Of a DNA stretch of 64,000 bases, positions 28,148 through 37,807 are shown piece after piece. The stretch comes from Streptoalloteichus tenebrarius (lineage in GTDB: Bacteria; Actinomycetota; Actinomycetes; Mycobacteriales; Pseudonocardiaceae). Location: positions 1 through 64,000 of the forward strand of contig NZ_JAMTCP010000016.1 of the NCBI RefSeq assembly GCF_024171885.1, in the 5' to 3' direction. The stretch's first letter is position 1; each line of letters opens with the position of its first letter. The notes under the pieces are model-generated. The model saw only the letters and a program-made list of their open reading frames with translations. It was not told the DNA's origin and ran no database searches. Made by a program: the position numbers and the translations under genes.

Positions 28148-28236
28148 AGTTCATGGCGGCCATGAGGCAAGCCGCGATCACGACTGCCGCGCACGCCGAG
28201 GCGCGAGAGCGCGGGGTCGTACGCGACGCCTGATGG

Positions 28237-29739
28237 TCAGTGCTGCGCGGCTGTCGGCATGGCGAGGTCCACGCCGTGGTGACGCGGCCACCGCGCCGTG
28301 ATCGCCTTCATGCGGGTGTAGAAGCGCACGCCGTCCATGCCGTGCACGTGCGTGTCGCCGAAGAGCGAGTCCTTCCAACCGCCGAACGAGTAGTAGGACA
28401 TGGGCACCGGGATCGGCACGTTGATGCCGATCATGCCGACGTGCACGCGCCGCTGGTACTCGCGGGCGGCGAGCCCGTCGCCGGTGAAGATGGCGGTGCC
28501 GTTGCCGTACTGGTTGGCGTTGACCAGCTCGATCGCCGCCTCGGGGGTCGGCACCCTGACCACGGAGAGCACCGGGCCGAAGATCTCGTCCCGGTAGATC
28601 TCCATGTCCGGCGTGACGTGGTCGAACAGGGTGGGGCCGAGCCAGAAGCCGCCCGGGGTGGGCGCGACGCCCCTGCCGTCCACGACCAGTCGGGCGCCCT
28701 CCCGCACTCCGCTGTCCACATAGGACGCCACGCGGTCGCGGTGCGCCCGGGTCACCAGCGGGCCCATCTGCGAGGCCGGGTCGGTGCCGGGGCCGACCCG
28801 CAGCGCGGCCATCCGCTGCTCGATGGCCGGGACCAACCGGTCGGCCACGTCGCCGACCGCGACGACCACCGAGATCGCCATGCACCGCTCGCCGGCGGAG
28901 CCGAAGCCCGCCGACACCGCCGCGTCCGCGGCGACGTCGACGTCCGCGTCCGGCAGCACCACCATGTGGTTCTTCGCGCCGCCCAACGCCTGGACGCGCT
29001 TGCCGTTGGCGGTGCCGCGCGCGTACACGTGCCGGGCGATCGGGGTGGACCCCACGAACGACACCGCCGCGACGTCGGGGTGGTCGAGGAGCGCGTTCAC
29101 CGCGGTCGCGTCGCCCTGGAGCACGGTGAGCACGCCCTCGGGCAGCCCGGCCTCGGCGAACAGCTCGGCCAGCCGCACCGACGCGGACGGGTCCCGCTCG
29201 GACGGCTTGAGCACGAAGGCGTTGCCGCAGGCCACGGCCACCGGGAACATCCACATCGGCACCATCACCGGGAAGTTGAACGGGGTGATGCCGGCGACCA
29301 CACCCAGCGGCTGGCGCACCGAGTAGGCGTCCACGCCCCGTGAGACCTGCTCGGAGTGCTCGCCCTTGAGCAGGTGCGGGATGCCGCAGGCGAACTCGGC
29401 GACCTCCAGGCCGCGCTGGACCTCGCCGGCGGCGTCGTCGAGGACCTTGCCGTGCTCCGCCGTGATGATCTCGGCCAGCTCGGCGCGGTGCGCGTCCACG
29501 AGCTGGCGGAAGGCGAACAGCACCCGGGACCGCGCGGACAGCGAGGACTCGGCCCAGCCCTGCGCCGCCTTCGCGGCCGAGGCCACGGCCAGGTCCACGT
29601 CGGACTGGTCGGCGAGCGCCACCTGGCGGGCGACCTCGCCGGTGGCGGGCTGGAACACGTCGCCGCGGCGGGACGACGTGCCGCTCGTGCGGGCGCCGTC
29701 GATCCAGTGCGGCACGAGGTCCGGCAGGGAACGTGTCAC
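28237..29739 (-). CDS. mmsA: CoA-acylating methylmalonate-semialdehyde dehydrogenase (IolA/MmsA)
   Basis: 500 residues from GTG 29739 with GGAGG 7 nt upstream. Aldehyde dehydrogenase fold with the MmsA-specific [16 protein letters not shown] segment and catalytic Cys286 in [11 protein letters not shown]. In inositol catabolism it converts malonate semialdehyde to acetyl-CoA and CO2 with NAD and CoA. It lies 74 bp downstream of the LacI gene on the same strand and next to the iol operon, which supports the IolA role. It may also serve valine breakdown. Confidence 0.93.
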   Translation of the reverse strand: MTRSLPDLVPHWIDGARTSGTSSRRGDVFQPATGEVARQVALADQSDVDLAVASAAKAAQGWAESSLSARSRVLFAFRQLVDAHRAELAEIITAEHGKVLDDAAGEVQRGLEVAEFACGIPHLLKGEHSEQVSRGVDAYSVRQPLGVVAGITPFNFPVMVPMWMFPVAVACGNAFVLKPSERDPSASVRLAELFAEAGLPEGVLTVLQGDATAVNALLDHPDVAAVSFVGSTPIARHVYARGTANGKRVQALGGAKNHMVVLPDADVDVAADAAVSAGFGSAGERCMAISVVVAVGDVADRLVPAIEQRMAALRVGPGTDPASQMGPLVTRAHRDRVASYVDSGVREGARLVVDGRGVAPTPGGFWLGPTLFDHVTPDMEIYRDEIFGPVLSVVRVPTPEAAIELVNANQYGNGTAIFTGDGLAAREYQRRVHVGMIGINVPIPVPMSYYSFGGWKDSLFGDTHVHGMDGVRFYTRMKAITARWPRHHGVDLAMPTAAQH

Positions 29740-29813
29740 GGGAATCCTCCTGCGGTTGGGGCTGCCCGGCTCGCCGGCCGGGGCGGTGCGGTTGCCGGGG
29801 TGTCGCCGGCGCG

Positions 29814-30809
29814 CTACCGGGGCGCGGTGGTGGCGCGGACGACCAGCGACGGGTGCAGCAGGTGGCGCACCGGGTCGGTGCGCTCCCCGCGGATGCGCTG
29901 CACCAGTGCCTCCGCGGCCAGCCGGCCCATCTCGTGGCGTGGCTGGTCCACCGTGGTCAGGGAGAGGTGGCGCAGGCCGGCCAGCGACGTGTTGTCGTAG
30001 CCGACCAGCGACACGTCGTCGGGGACGCGCAGCCCGGCCTCCTCCAGCGCGGCCAGCGCGCCGACCGCGTTGTAGTCGTTGGCCGCGACCAGCGCCGTGG
30101 GCAGGTCGGCCTCGCCGGCGGCGAGCAGGTCGCGGACCGCCCTGGCGCCGGCGGTGTCGGTGTACTCGCTGCGCACGACCAGGGGTTCCAGGCCGTGTCG
30201 GCGCATCGCCCTGTCGTAGCCGCGGCGGCGGAGCGCGGCCTGTGAGCCGCTGCCGCCGTCGAGGTGGGCGATCTTCTTGTGCCCGAGGGAGACCAGGTGG
30301 TCGACGGCCATCTCCGAGCCGGCCTCGCCGTCGTCGTTCACCGTGTCCACAGTGGACAGTCGGGTGGACCGGGCCACCAGGACGACGGGCTGCTGCTCGG
30401 CGGCGGCCGCGATGTCCGCCGAGGACACCACGGTGCCGAGCAGTGCGACGCCGGCCGGGCGGAAGGAGAGCAGGCTGCCCAGCGCTCGGCGCTCCCTGGC
30501 CGGGCTCCGGCTTCCGGTGTTGATGATCAGGTCGAAGCCCTGGTCCCTGGCCACCTCGTCGAGACCGTCGACGATCTCGGCGAAGAACGGGTTGTGCAGG
30601 TCGGAGACCATCACGCCGAGCACGGTGGAGGTGCGGCTGGCCAGCGAGCGGGCCATGGCGTGGGGGGAGTAGCCGAGTTCCTCGGCGGCGCGCAGCACCG
30701 CGCGGCGTCGTTGCTCGCTGACCTTGGGCGAGCCTCGCATCACCAGCGAGACCAGTGCCCGCGAGACGCCCGCGTGCCGGGCGACGTCCTCCATGGTGGG
30801 GCGGCCCAC
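29814..30809 (-). CDS. LacI-family regulator of the inositol locus
   Basis: 331 residues from GTG 30809, with GGAGG 5 nt before. The helix-turn-helix and hinge read [20 protein letters not shown] and [20 protein letters not shown]; the rest is a periplasmic-binding-protein-like effector domain ([26 protein letters not shown]). It is divergent from iolG across a 164-bp gap with two palindromic operators, so it very likely represses both itself with mmsA and the iol operon. The effector is probably inositol or a pathway intermediate (inference). Confidence 0.9.
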   Translation of the reverse strand: MGRPTMEDVARHAGVSRALVSLVMRGSPKVSEQRRRAVLRAAEELGYSPHAMARSLASRTSTVLGVMVSDLHNPFFAEIVDGLDEVARDQGFDLIINTGSRSPARERRALGSLLSFRPAGVALLGTVVSSADIAAAAEQQPVVLVARSTRLSTVDTVNDDGEAGSEMAVDHLVSLGHKKIAHLDGGSGSQAALRRRGYDRAMRRHGLEPLVVRSEYTDTAGARAVRDLLAAGEADLPTALVAANDYNAVGALAALEEAGLRVPDDVSLVGYDNTSLAGLRHLSLTTVDQPRHEMGRLAAEALVQRIRGERTDPVRHLLHPSLVVRATTAPR

Positions 30810-30877
30810 CGCTCCTCCCTGCCCCGGCTCTTGACCGGTTCCGTCGGGTTTCCTTCGGGTTCGTGGTGGTGTGACCC

Positions 30878-30906
30878 TTGACACCGCCGTGACGCAGGCT
30901 ACAGCA
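30878..30906 (+). promoter_or_regulatory. Candidate iolG promoter
   Basis: TTGACA (30878-30883) with a weak -10 at 30900-30905 (TACAGC), 16 bp apart. It lies immediately before the operator pair. Confidence 0.45.
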
Positions 30907-30936
30907 TTAGCGCGCTCTAACCAATAGAGCGCTCTA
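30907..30936. promoter_or_regulatory. Pair of LacI-type operators
   Basis: Operator 2 is a perfect palindrome TAGAGCGCTCTA (30925-30936) with the central CG typical of LacI operators. Operator 1, TTAGCGCGCTCTAA (30907-30920), differs from perfect symmetry at one pair. Their centres are 17 bp apart. They sit between the divergent LacI gene and iolG, 38 bp before iolG. Confidence 0.8.
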
Positions 30937-30973
30937 ACGAGAACCCCCTCCCAGCAGGACGGAGACGCAGCGG

Positions 30974-31990
30974 ATGCGGATCGGAGTCGCGGGGGTCGGT
31001 CGGATCGGCGCCATGCACGCCGCCAACCTGGCCTCACTGGACCAGCTCGACGAGGTGCTGCTGTTCGACCCGGTCCCCGGCCGGGCCGAGCTGGCCGCGG
31101 CCGACCTCGGCGGCAGGGCACGGCACGTCGACGACCTCGACGCCCTGCTCGCCGGCAGCGACGGCGTGCTGCTGGCGACCCCCACCTCCACCCACCCGGA
31201 GATGCTGCGCCGCAGCGTCGCCGCCGGGGTGCCCACCCTGTGCGAGAAGCCGCTCGCCGACGACCTCGACATCATGCGGTCCCTGGTCGACGAGATCGAG
31301 CGGGCCGGGGTGGAGGTGCTGGTCGGCTTCCAGCGGCGGTTCGACCCGGCGATCGTGGAGCTGCACCGGAGGCTGCGCGCCGGCGAGGTCGGCCGGGTCT
31401 ACCTGGTGCGGTCGGTCTGCGTCGACGCCGACCCGCCCGCGCTGGAGTTCGTGGCGACCTCCGGCGGGTTGTTCCGCGACTGCCTCATCCACGACCTCGA
31501 CGCGGTGCCGTGGCTGGTCGACGAGCCGGTGGTCGAGGTCTACGCGTCGGGCTCGGTGCTGGTGGACCAGGCGTTCGCCGAGGTCGGGGACGTGGACAAC
31601 GCCGTGGCGGTGCTGCGCTTCGCCGGCGGGGCGCACGCCCTGCTCACCGCCGGCCGGCACGACCCGCTCGGCTACGACTGCCGGATGGAGGTCTTCGGCA
31701 GCAGGGACACCCTGGCCGTCGGCCTGGACGAGCGGACGCCGCTGACCTCGCTGGAGCCCGGCGGTCCCAGGGTGGGCGACGCCTACCCCGGCTTCCCGGA
31801 GCGGTTCCACCGCGCCTACCTCAACGAGCTGGCGGTGTTCCTCGACGTGGTCGCCGGGCGCGCGGCCAACCCGTCGCCGGCCAGGGAGAGCCTGGTCAGC
31901 CTGCGCCTGGCCGAGGCGTGTGAGCGGTCCCGCCGGAGCGGGGCCCCGGTCAGGATCGAGCGGCAGCAGCCGGTGGGGGTGGCGGGATGA
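30974..31990 (+). CDS. iolG: Inositol 2-dehydrogenase (IolG-like, Gfo/Idh/MocA)
   Basis: 338 residues. Rossmann start MRIGVAGVGRIGAMHA, the family Lys in CEKPLADD, and GGLFRDCLIHDLD giving the Asp and His of the active site. It oxidises myo-inositol (or an isomer) to 2-keto-inositol with NAD. It opens a nine-gene rightward operon with coupled starts. Other inositol isomers or sugars are possible substrates, but the downstream genes point to inositol. Confidence 0.9.
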   Translation: MRIGVAGVGRIGAMHAANLASLDQLDEVLLFDPVPGRAELAAADLGGRARHVDDLDALLAGSDGVLLATPTSTHPEMLRRSVAAGVPTLCEKPLADDLDIMRSLVDEIERAGVEVLVGFQRRFDPAIVELHRRLRAGEVGRVYLVRSVCVDADPPALEFVATSGGLFRDCLIHDLDAVPWLVDEPVVEVYASGSVLVDQAFAEVGDVDNAVAVLRFAGGAHALLTAGRHDPLGYDCRMEVFGSRDTLAVGLDERTPLTSLEPGGPRVGDAYPGFPERFHRAYLNELAVFLDVVAGRAANPSPARESLVSLRLAEACERSRRSGAPVRIERQQPVGVAG

Positions 31991-32925
31991 CGCCGACGAG
32001 GCCGACGCCGCCGCCGAAGACGCCGCTGCCGAAGGTCGCGGGGGCCCCGATCTCCTGGGGAGTGTGCGAGGTCCCGGGCTGGGGCCACGTCCTCGACCCG
32101 GGGACTGTGCTCGCGGAGATGGCCGCCTTGGGGTTGACGGCCACCGAACTCGGCCCGCCCGACTACCTCCCCAGTGATCCGGAGCGGCTGCGGGCCGTGC
32201 TGTCCGGGTACGGCCTGGGCCTGGTCGGCGGCTTCCTGCCGGTCGTGCTGCACGACGCCGCGCCGCGGGACGAGACCCTGGCCGAGGCCGACCGGGTCGC
32301 CGGGGTACTGGCCGCCGGCGGGGCCGAGGTGCTGGTGCTGGCCGCCTCGACCGGGCTGGACGGCTACGACGAGCGGCCGGCGCTGACCGACGAGCAGTGG
32401 CGGACCCTCGTCTCCACCGCGGCGGCCGTCCGCGACGTGGCCGCCCGGCACGGGCTGACCACGGCCCTGCACCCCCACGTGGGCACGCACGTGGAGACCG
32501 GGGAGGAGACCGAGCGGTTCCTCGCCGACTCCGACCTGCCGATCTGCCTGGACACCGGGCACCTGCTCATCGGCGGCGGCGACCCGGTCGCGATCGCCCG
32601 CCGGTGGGCGGGCCGGATCGGCCACGTCCACCTCAAGGACGTGCGGGCCTCGGTGGCCGCGCGGGTCAGGGCCGGCGAGCTGACCTACACCGAGGCGGTC
32701 GGGCAGGGGATCTACACGCCGCTGGGGGACGGCGACGTCGACGTCGCGTCGATCGTCGCGTCGCTGACCGAGGCCGGCTACCGCGGTTGGTACGTGCTGG
32801 AGCAGGACACGGCGCTGTCCGGCGACGGGGCCGAGGAGGCCGCCCAGCCGCGGCGCGACACCGCGCGCAGTCTCGCGCGTCTGCACGAGCTCCTCGGCGT
32901 GAGAGGGATCAGGGAGGGACGATGA
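31987..32925 (+). CDS. iolE: 2-keto-myo-inositol dehydratase (IolE-like)
   Basis: 312 residues, TIM-barrel sugar phosphate isomerase/epimerase superfamily. APISWGVCEVPGWG matches the IolE N-terminus; HPHVGTHVE, CLDTGHLLIGGGDP and HVHLKDV hold likely metal ligands. It dehydrates 2-keto-myo-inositol to the trihydroxycyclohexanedione used by IolD. ATGA overlaps couple it to iolG and to the next gene. Confidence 0.9.
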   Translation: MTPTRPTPPPKTPLPKVAGAPISWGVCEVPGWGHVLDPGTVLAEMAALGLTATELGPPDYLPSDPERLRAVLSGYGLGLVGGFLPVVLHDAAPRDETLAEADRVAGVLAAGGAEVLVLAASTGLDGYDERPALTDEQWRTLVSTAAAVRDVAARHGLTTALHPHVGTHVETGEETERFLADSDLPICLDTGHLLIGGGDPVAIARRWAGRIGHVHLKDVRASVAARVRAGELTYTEAVGQGIYTPLGDGDVDVASIVASLTEAGYRGWYVLEQDTALSGDGAEEAAQPRRDTARSLARLHELLGVRGIREGR

Positions 32926-33941
32926 CGTCCAACCGCTCTGCGAGGCGGGGACCGGCCGGGCGGCGGCGCGTCGGCGCCGCGGCGGCGCTGGCGGCGGCCG
33001 CGACCCTGCTGGCCGCCGGCTGCACCGGCCCGGCCGCGGCCCCGCCAGGCGGGGGCGGCGCGACGCCGCCGGGCGCCGCCACCGGCGAGCTGCGGGTCGC
33101 GGTGATCAGCCACGGCACGCCCGGTGACTCCTTCTGGGACGTGGTGAAGAACGGCGCCGAGGCCGCGGGCCGGCAGCTCGGCGTGAAGGTGGACTACAAC
33201 GCGGCCGCCGACCCGGCGTCCCAGGCGCGGCTGGTCGACAACGCCGTCGCGCAGAAGGCGGGCGGCATCGTGGTCTCCATGGCCAACCCCGACGCGCTGC
33301 GGGACTCGGTGCGCAGGGCGGTGGACGCGGGGATCCCGGTGGTGACCATCAACTCCGGCGAGGAGCGCAGCCAGGAGTTCGGCGCGATCACGCACGTCGG
33401 GCAGAGCGAGGGCGTGGCGGGCGAGCGCGCCGGCGAGACGCTGCGCAGGGCCGGCAGGACGAACGTGCTGTGCGTGATCCACGAGGCCGGCAACGCCGGG
33501 CTGAACCAGCGGTGCGAGGGCGCGCGGAAGGCGTTCGGCTCGGTGCGGGACCTCCAGGTCGACATCAGCAACCCGACCGACGTGCAGTCCCGGATCAAGG
33601 GCGCGTTGGGGACGGACGGCTCGATCGACGCGGTGCTGACCCTCAACCCGCAGGTGGCGGCGAACGCGGTCAGCGCGGTCAGGGACGCCGGCTCCTCGGC
33701 GGCGGTGGCCACGTTCGACCTCAACGCGGACGTGATCAACGCGATCCGGGAGGGCCGGCTGCTGTTCGCGCTGGACCAGCAGCAGTACCTCCAGGGCTAC
33801 CTGCCGGTCACCTTCCTGAAGCTCTACCGGGACAACGCGAACACCGTTGGCGGCGGCCGCCCGGTGCTGACCGGGCCCGGCGTCGTTGACAAGTCCAATG
33901 TGGACACCGTCGGGAGCTACGCGGGGCGCGGCACGCGCTGA
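32922..33941 (+). CDS. ABC transporter substrate-binding lipoprotein (inositol/sugar)
   Basis: 339 residues. A twin-Arg-rich N-terminus, hydrophobic stretch and lipobox LAAGC mark a lipoprotein. The mature part is a periplasmic-binding-protein type 1 (RbsB-like) fold: VAVISHGTPGDSFWDVVKNGAE, INSGEERSQEFGAITHVGQ. It probably captures inositol for the permease and ATPase encoded next. Coupled to iolE by ATGA. Confidence 0.9.
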   Translation: MTSNRSARRGPAGRRRVGAAAALAAAATLLAAGCTGPAAAPPGGGGATPPGAATGELRVAVISHGTPGDSFWDVVKNGAEAAGRQLGVKVDYNAAADPASQARLVDNAVAQKAGGIVVSMANPDALRDSVRRAVDAGIPVVTINSGEERSQEFGAITHVGQSEGVAGERAGETLRRAGRTNVLCVIHEAGNAGLNQRCEGARKAFGSVRDLQVDISNPTDVQSRIKGALGTDGSIDAVLTLNPQVAANAVSAVRDAGSSAAVATFDLNADVINAIREGRLLFALDQQQYLQGYLPVTFLKLYRDNANTVGGGRPVLTGPGVVDKSNVDTVGSYAGRGTR

Positions 33942-34025
33942 CCCGCCCCGCGGCGGCGGCCGGCCCCCGGTCGCCCCCGACCGCGGGGCCGCCGCCGCAC
34001 CCGCTCCCAGGACAAGGAGGACATC

Positions 34026-35066
34026 TTGGCCGTAGTCGCGCACACGGTGGACGAACGGCTGGCGCGGACCCGACCGCTGGACCGGCTCCTGGTCCGGCCC
34101 GAACTCGGCTCGCTGCTCGGCGCGCTGGCGGTGTTCGCGTTCTTCTCGGTGGTCACCGACCAGTTCCTCAGCGCGGGAGGGGTGTCCACCTGGCTGGACG
34201 ACTCGGCGACGCTGGGGATCATGGCGGTGGCGGTCGCGCTGCTGATGGTCGGCGGCGAGTTCGACCTCTCGGCGGGCGTCATGACCGCCTCGACCGGCCT
34301 GGTCACCGCGATCCTGGCCACCCAGCTCAACTGGAACGTCTGGTGGGCGCTGCTCGCCTCGCTGGTCTTCGCGCTGGTCGTCGGCGCGCTGAACGGGTGG
34401 CTGGTGATGCGCACCGGGCTGCCCAGCTTCATCGTCACCCTCGGCACGTTCCTGGCGTTGCAGGGGCTCAACCTCGGCGTCACCAAGCTGGTCACCGGCA
34501 CGGTGCAGGTGTCGGGGATGCGCTCGACCGAGGGCTACGCCTCGGCCGGTTTCGTGTTCGCCTCGACGGTGAACGTGGGTGGCGCGACGTTCCAGGTGTC
34601 GGTGCTCTGGTGGCTCGGGTTCACGGCGGTGGCCACCTGGCTGCTGCTGCGCACCCGCCTCGGCAACTGGATCTTCGCGGTGGGCGGGGCCGCCACCAGC
34701 GCGCGCCAGGTGGGCGTGCCGGTGGTCCGCACGAAGGTGCTGCTGTTCATGACCACCGCGGCGGCCGCGTGGCTGGTGGGCGGCATCAACGTGCTGCGCT
34801 ACACGTCGGTGCAGGCCAACCAGGGCATCGGCCAGGAGTTCTTCTACATCATCGCGGCGGTGATCGGCGGGTGCCTGCTGACCGGCGGCTTCGGCTCGGC
34901 CGTCGGCGCCGCGGTCGGCGCGCTGATCTTCGGCATGACCCGCCAGGGCATCGTGTTCGCCGGGTGGAACAACGACTGGTTCATGTTGTTCCTCGGCGTG
35001 ATGCTGCTGGCCGCCGTGCTCGTCAACAACGCCTTCCGCCGCAGGGCGGAACGGGTCAGGAGGTGA
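34026..35066 (+). CDS. ABC transporter permease (RbsC-like)
   Basis: 346 residues from TTG 34026, with GGAGG 5 nt before. Eight to ten hydrophobic segments and the BPD_transp_2 signatures ([46 protein letters not shown]) mark the permease of a CUT2-type sugar importer. It lies between the binding protein and ATPase genes of the inositol operon. Confidence 0.92.
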   Translation: MAVVAHTVDERLARTRPLDRLLVRPELGSLLGALAVFAFFSVVTDQFLSAGGVSTWLDDSATLGIMAVAVALLMVGGEFDLSAGVMTASTGLVTAILATQLNWNVWWALLASLVFALVVGALNGWLVMRTGLPSFIVTLGTFLALQGLNLGVTKLVTGTVQVSGMRSTEGYASAGFVFASTVNVGGATFQVSVLWWLGFTAVATWLLLRTRLGNWIFAVGGAATSARQVGVPVVRTKVLLFMTTAAAAWLVGGINVLRYTSVQANQGIGQEFFYIIAAVIGGCLLTGGFGSAVGAAVGALIFGMTRQGIVFAGWNNDWFMLFLGVMLLAAVLVNNAFRRRAERVRR

Positions 35067-35070
35067 CAGG

Positions 35071-35931
35071 GTGAGCACCCCCCTGCTGGAGGTACGGGAG
35101 GTCGGCAAGCGCTTCGGCGGCGTGATCGCCCTCAGCGACGTGTCCACGACGGTCAACGCCGGCGAGGTCACCTGCGTGCTCGGCGACAACGGGGCCGGCA
35201 AGTCCACGCTGATCAAGATCCTGGCGGGCGCGCACCCGCACGACGCCGGCGAGTACCTGGTCGAGGGCGAGCCGGTGCAGCTGTCGTCGCCGCGCGAGGC
35301 GCTGGACCGGGGCATCGCCACCGTGTTCCAGGACCTCGCCGTGGTGCCGCTGATGAGCGTGTGGCGCAACTTCTTCCTCGGGTCGGAGCCCAGGGTGGGC
35401 TGGGGGCCGCTCAGCATGATCGACCGCGGGAGGGCCAGGGAGGTCACGCGGAAGGCGTTGGCCGACATGGGCATCGACCTGCGGGACGTGGAACAGCCCG
35501 TGGGCACGCTCTCCGGCGGCGAGCGGCAGTGCGTCGCGATCGCGCGGGCCGTGCACTTCGGCGCGAAGGTGCTGATCCTCGACGAGCCCACGGCCGCGCT
35601 GGGCGTCAAGCAGGCCGGGGTGGTGCTGCGCTACGTGGCGCAGGCCAGGGACCGGGGGCTGGGGGTCGTGCTGATCACGCACAACCCGCACCACGCCTAC
35701 CCGGTCGGCGACCGGTTCCTGCTGCTCAAGCGGGGGCGCAGCCTGGGGTGCCACGAGAAGCGGGACATCACCCTCGCGGAGTTGACCCGGCAGATGGCCG
35801 GCGGCGCGGAGCTGGAGGCGTTGGAGCACGAGCTGCGGCAGGAGCGGGTGGTGCCGCGGCCGTCGTCCCCGACCCTGGAGACCGTGCCGGCGGCGCCGGC
35901 CGCGCCCCCCGCGCGGCCGGGACGGAGCTGA
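35071..35931 (+). CDS. ABC transporter ATP-binding protein, single cassette
   Basis: 286 residues from GTG 35071 with AGGAGG upstream. Walker [10 protein letters not shown], signature LSGGERQ, Walker [16 protein letters not shown]2 ATPases such as RbsA usually carry two fused cassettes; this one has a single cassette and probably works as a homodimer. The last ~40 residues are a Pro/Ala-rich tail. It energises inositol import with the two preceding genes. Confidence 0.92.
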   Translation: MSTPLLEVREVGKRFGGVIALSDVSTTVNAGEVTCVLGDNGAGKSTLIKILAGAHPHDAGEYLVEGEPVQLSSPREALDRGIATVFQDLAVVPLMSVWRNFFLGSEPRVGWGPLSMIDRGRAREVTRKALADMGIDLRDVEQPVGTLSGGERQCVAIARAVHFGAKVLILDEPTAALGVKQAGVVLRYVAQARDRGLGVVLITHNPHHAYPVGDRFLLLKRGRSLGCHEKRDITLAELTRQMAGGAELEALEHELRQERVVPRPSSPTLETVPAAPAAPPARPGRS

Positions 35932-35954
35932 CGAGCCAAGGAAGGCGTGAACTG

Positions 35955-36887
35955 GTGAACCTGGAGGTGCTGACCGTCGGCAGGGTCGGCGTGGACCTCT
36001 ATCCCGAGCAGAGCGGGGTCCCGCTGTCCGGGGTGCGCACCTTCGCCAAGTCGCTCGGCGGCACCGCCACCAACGTGGCGGTGGCCGCCGCGCGGCTGGG
36101 GCGCCGCAGCGCGGTGTTGACGAAGGTCGGCCGGGACGGTTTCGGCGAGTACGTGCGGGAGGCGTTGCGGGGCTTCGGCGTCGACCCGTCCCACGTGGGG
36201 ACCGAGCCCGACCTGCTCACCCCGGTGGTGTTCTGCGCGTTGGACCCGCCGGCCGACCCGCCGCTGCTGTTCTACCGGCTGCCCACCGCGCCCGACCTCA
36301 GGGTCCGGCCGGAGGACGTGCCGTGGGACGTGGTGCGGGAGGTCCCCCTGCTGTGGGTCACCGGCACGGGGGTGTCGGCGGAGCCGGCGCGGGAGACGCA
36401 GCGGGAGATGCTGCTGCGGCGCGGCCGTCGCGGGCACACCGTGCTCGACCTGGACTACCGGCCGATGTTCTGGCCCGACGTGGAGACCGCCCGCCGTGAG
36501 ATCGGCTGGATGTTGGACCACGTCACCGTGGCGGTCGGCAACCGGGCCGAGGTGGAGGTGGCGGTCGGCGTCGCCGATCCCGAGGAGGCGGCCGGGCGGC
36601 TGCTGGACCGGGGCGTCGAGCTGGCGTTGGTGAAGAAGGGCGGCGACGGGGTGCTGGTCGCCACCCGGGAGGGCTCGTGGACGGTGCCGCCGAGGCCGGT
36701 GGACGTCGTCTGCGGACTGGGCGCGGGGGACGCGTTCGGCGGAGCGCTGGCCCACGGCCTGCTCTGCGGGTGGGACCCCGTGCGGATCGCCCGCTACGCC
36801 AACGCCGCCGGCGCGCTGGTGGCCGGCCGGCTGGCCTGCGCCGACGCCATGCCCACGCTCGACGAGATCGAGGAGTTCCTCTCGTGA
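35955..36887 (+). CDS. iolC: 5-dehydro-2-deoxygluconokinase (IolC)
   Basis: 310 residues from GTG 35955. PfkB/ribokinase fold: VGRVGVDLYPEQSGVPLSGV is IolC-like, SLGGTATNVAVAAARLG is the first PfkB signature, and GLGAGDAFGGAL carries the catalytic base Asp259. It phosphorylates 2-deoxy-5-keto-gluconate. It is coupled by GTGA overlap to the aldolase gene. Confidence 0.92.
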   Translation: MNLEVLTVGRVGVDLYPEQSGVPLSGVRTFAKSLGGTATNVAVAAARLGRRSAVLTKVGRDGFGEYVREALRGFGVDPSHVGTEPDLLTPVVFCALDPPADPPLLFYRLPTAPDLRVRPEDVPWDVVREVPLLWVTGTGVSAEPARETQREMLLRRGRRGHTVLDLDYRPMFWPDVETARREIGWMLDHVTVAVGNRAEVEVAVGVADPEEAAGRLLDRGVELALVKKGGDGVLVATREGSWTVPPRPVDVVCGLGAGDAFGGALAHGLLCGWDPVRIARYANAAGALVAGRLACADAMPTLDEIEEFLS

Positions 36888-37807
36888 AACCCGCCATCAG
36901 TGACGCCGACTGGGCCGAGCTGCTGGAGACCAGGGCCACCAACCCCGGCGCGGTCGCCAGGGCCTACGCCACGCGTCGGCGCAGGGAGCGGCTGCTCTCC
37001 GACGCCGGCACGCTCTTCCTGGTCGCCGCCGACCACCCCGCGCGGGGCGCGCTCGGCGTCGGCGGCGACCCCATGGCGATGGCCGACCGCCGGTCCCTGC
37101 TCGCGCGGCTGCTCGTCGCGCTGGCCAACCCCGCCGTGGACGGCGTGCTCGGCACCCCCGACGTGGTCGAGGAGCTGCTCCTGCTGGGCGCGCTGGACGA
37201 CAAGATCGTCATCGGGTCGATGAACCGGGGCGGCCTGGCCGGGGCGGACTGGGAGATCGACGACCGGTTCACCGGCTACGACGCGGCGTCGATCGCCGCG
37301 AGCCGGCTCGACGGCGGCAAGATGCTGCTCCGGCTCGTCGACGACGACCCCGGCACCGTGCCGACCCTCCAGTCCTGCGCGCACGCGGTGTCCGAGCTGG
37401 CCGACCACGGGCTGATGGCGATGGTCGAGCCGCTGCCCTACGCCAGGGACGGGGCGGGCCGGCTCGTCCTGCGCCGCGACCCGGACTCGCTGGCCAGGGC
37501 CGTCGCCGTGGCCAGCGGCCTGGGCCGCACCTCCGCCCACACCTGGCTCAAGCTCCCCGCGCCCGGCGCCCCGGACGCCGTCCTGGGCGCCACGACGCTG
37601 CCGGTGATCCTGCTCGGCGGCGTGCCGTCGCCGGACCCGGCCGCCGACCTCGCCTCGTGGGGCGCGGCGCTGCGTCACCCCGCCGCGCGGGGGCTCGTCG
37701 TCGGCAGGGCGCTGCTCTACCCGCCGCACGGCGACGTGGCGGGGGCCGTCGAGGCCGCCGCCCAGGTCCTGCGTTCCGCCCGCTCCCCCGAGGAGGTCCC
37801 CGCGTGA
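36884..37807 (+). CDS. Cgl0159-type aldolase-fold protein, likely the DKGP aldolase step
   Basis: 307 residues. (Beta/alpha)8 protein with FLVAADHPARGALGVGG near the N-terminus and LMAMVEPLPYARDG and SAHTWLKLP motifs with a likely Schiff-base Lys. It matches the family named after Corynebacterium glutamicum Cgl0159, found in inositol clusters. As no other aldolase gene is in the operon, it probably splits 2-deoxy-5-keto-gluconate-6-phosphate into malonate semialdehyde and DHAP (inference). GTGA overlaps both sides. Confidence 0.85.
   Translation: MKPAISDADWAELLETRATNPGAVARAYATRRRRERLLSDAGTLFLVAADHPARGALGVGGDPMAMADRRSLLARLLVALANPAVDGVLGTPDVVEELLLLGALDDKIVIGSMNRGGLAGADWEIDDRFTGYDAASIAASRLDGGKMLLRLVDDDPGTVPTLQSCAHAVSELADHGLMAMVEPLPYARDGAGRLVLRRDPDSLARAVAVASGLGRTSAHTWLKLPAPGAPDAVLGATTLPVILLGGVPSPDPAADLASWGAALRHPAARGLVVGRALLYPPHGDVAGAVEAAAQVLRSARSPEEVPA

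Larger units (their letters stand above)
27855..28236. other. 382-bp interval between purM and mmsA
   Basis: Holds the purM terminator, a TGTCC-N5-GGACA palindrome at 28056-28070 and the mmsA terminator. An open frame crossing all of it is rejected because it runs through both terminator stems. Confidence 0.55.

Noticed and set aside
27808-28233. Rightward frame after purM
   Set aside because: It runs through two perfect terminator stems and has uneven codon use; no similarity to known proteins.
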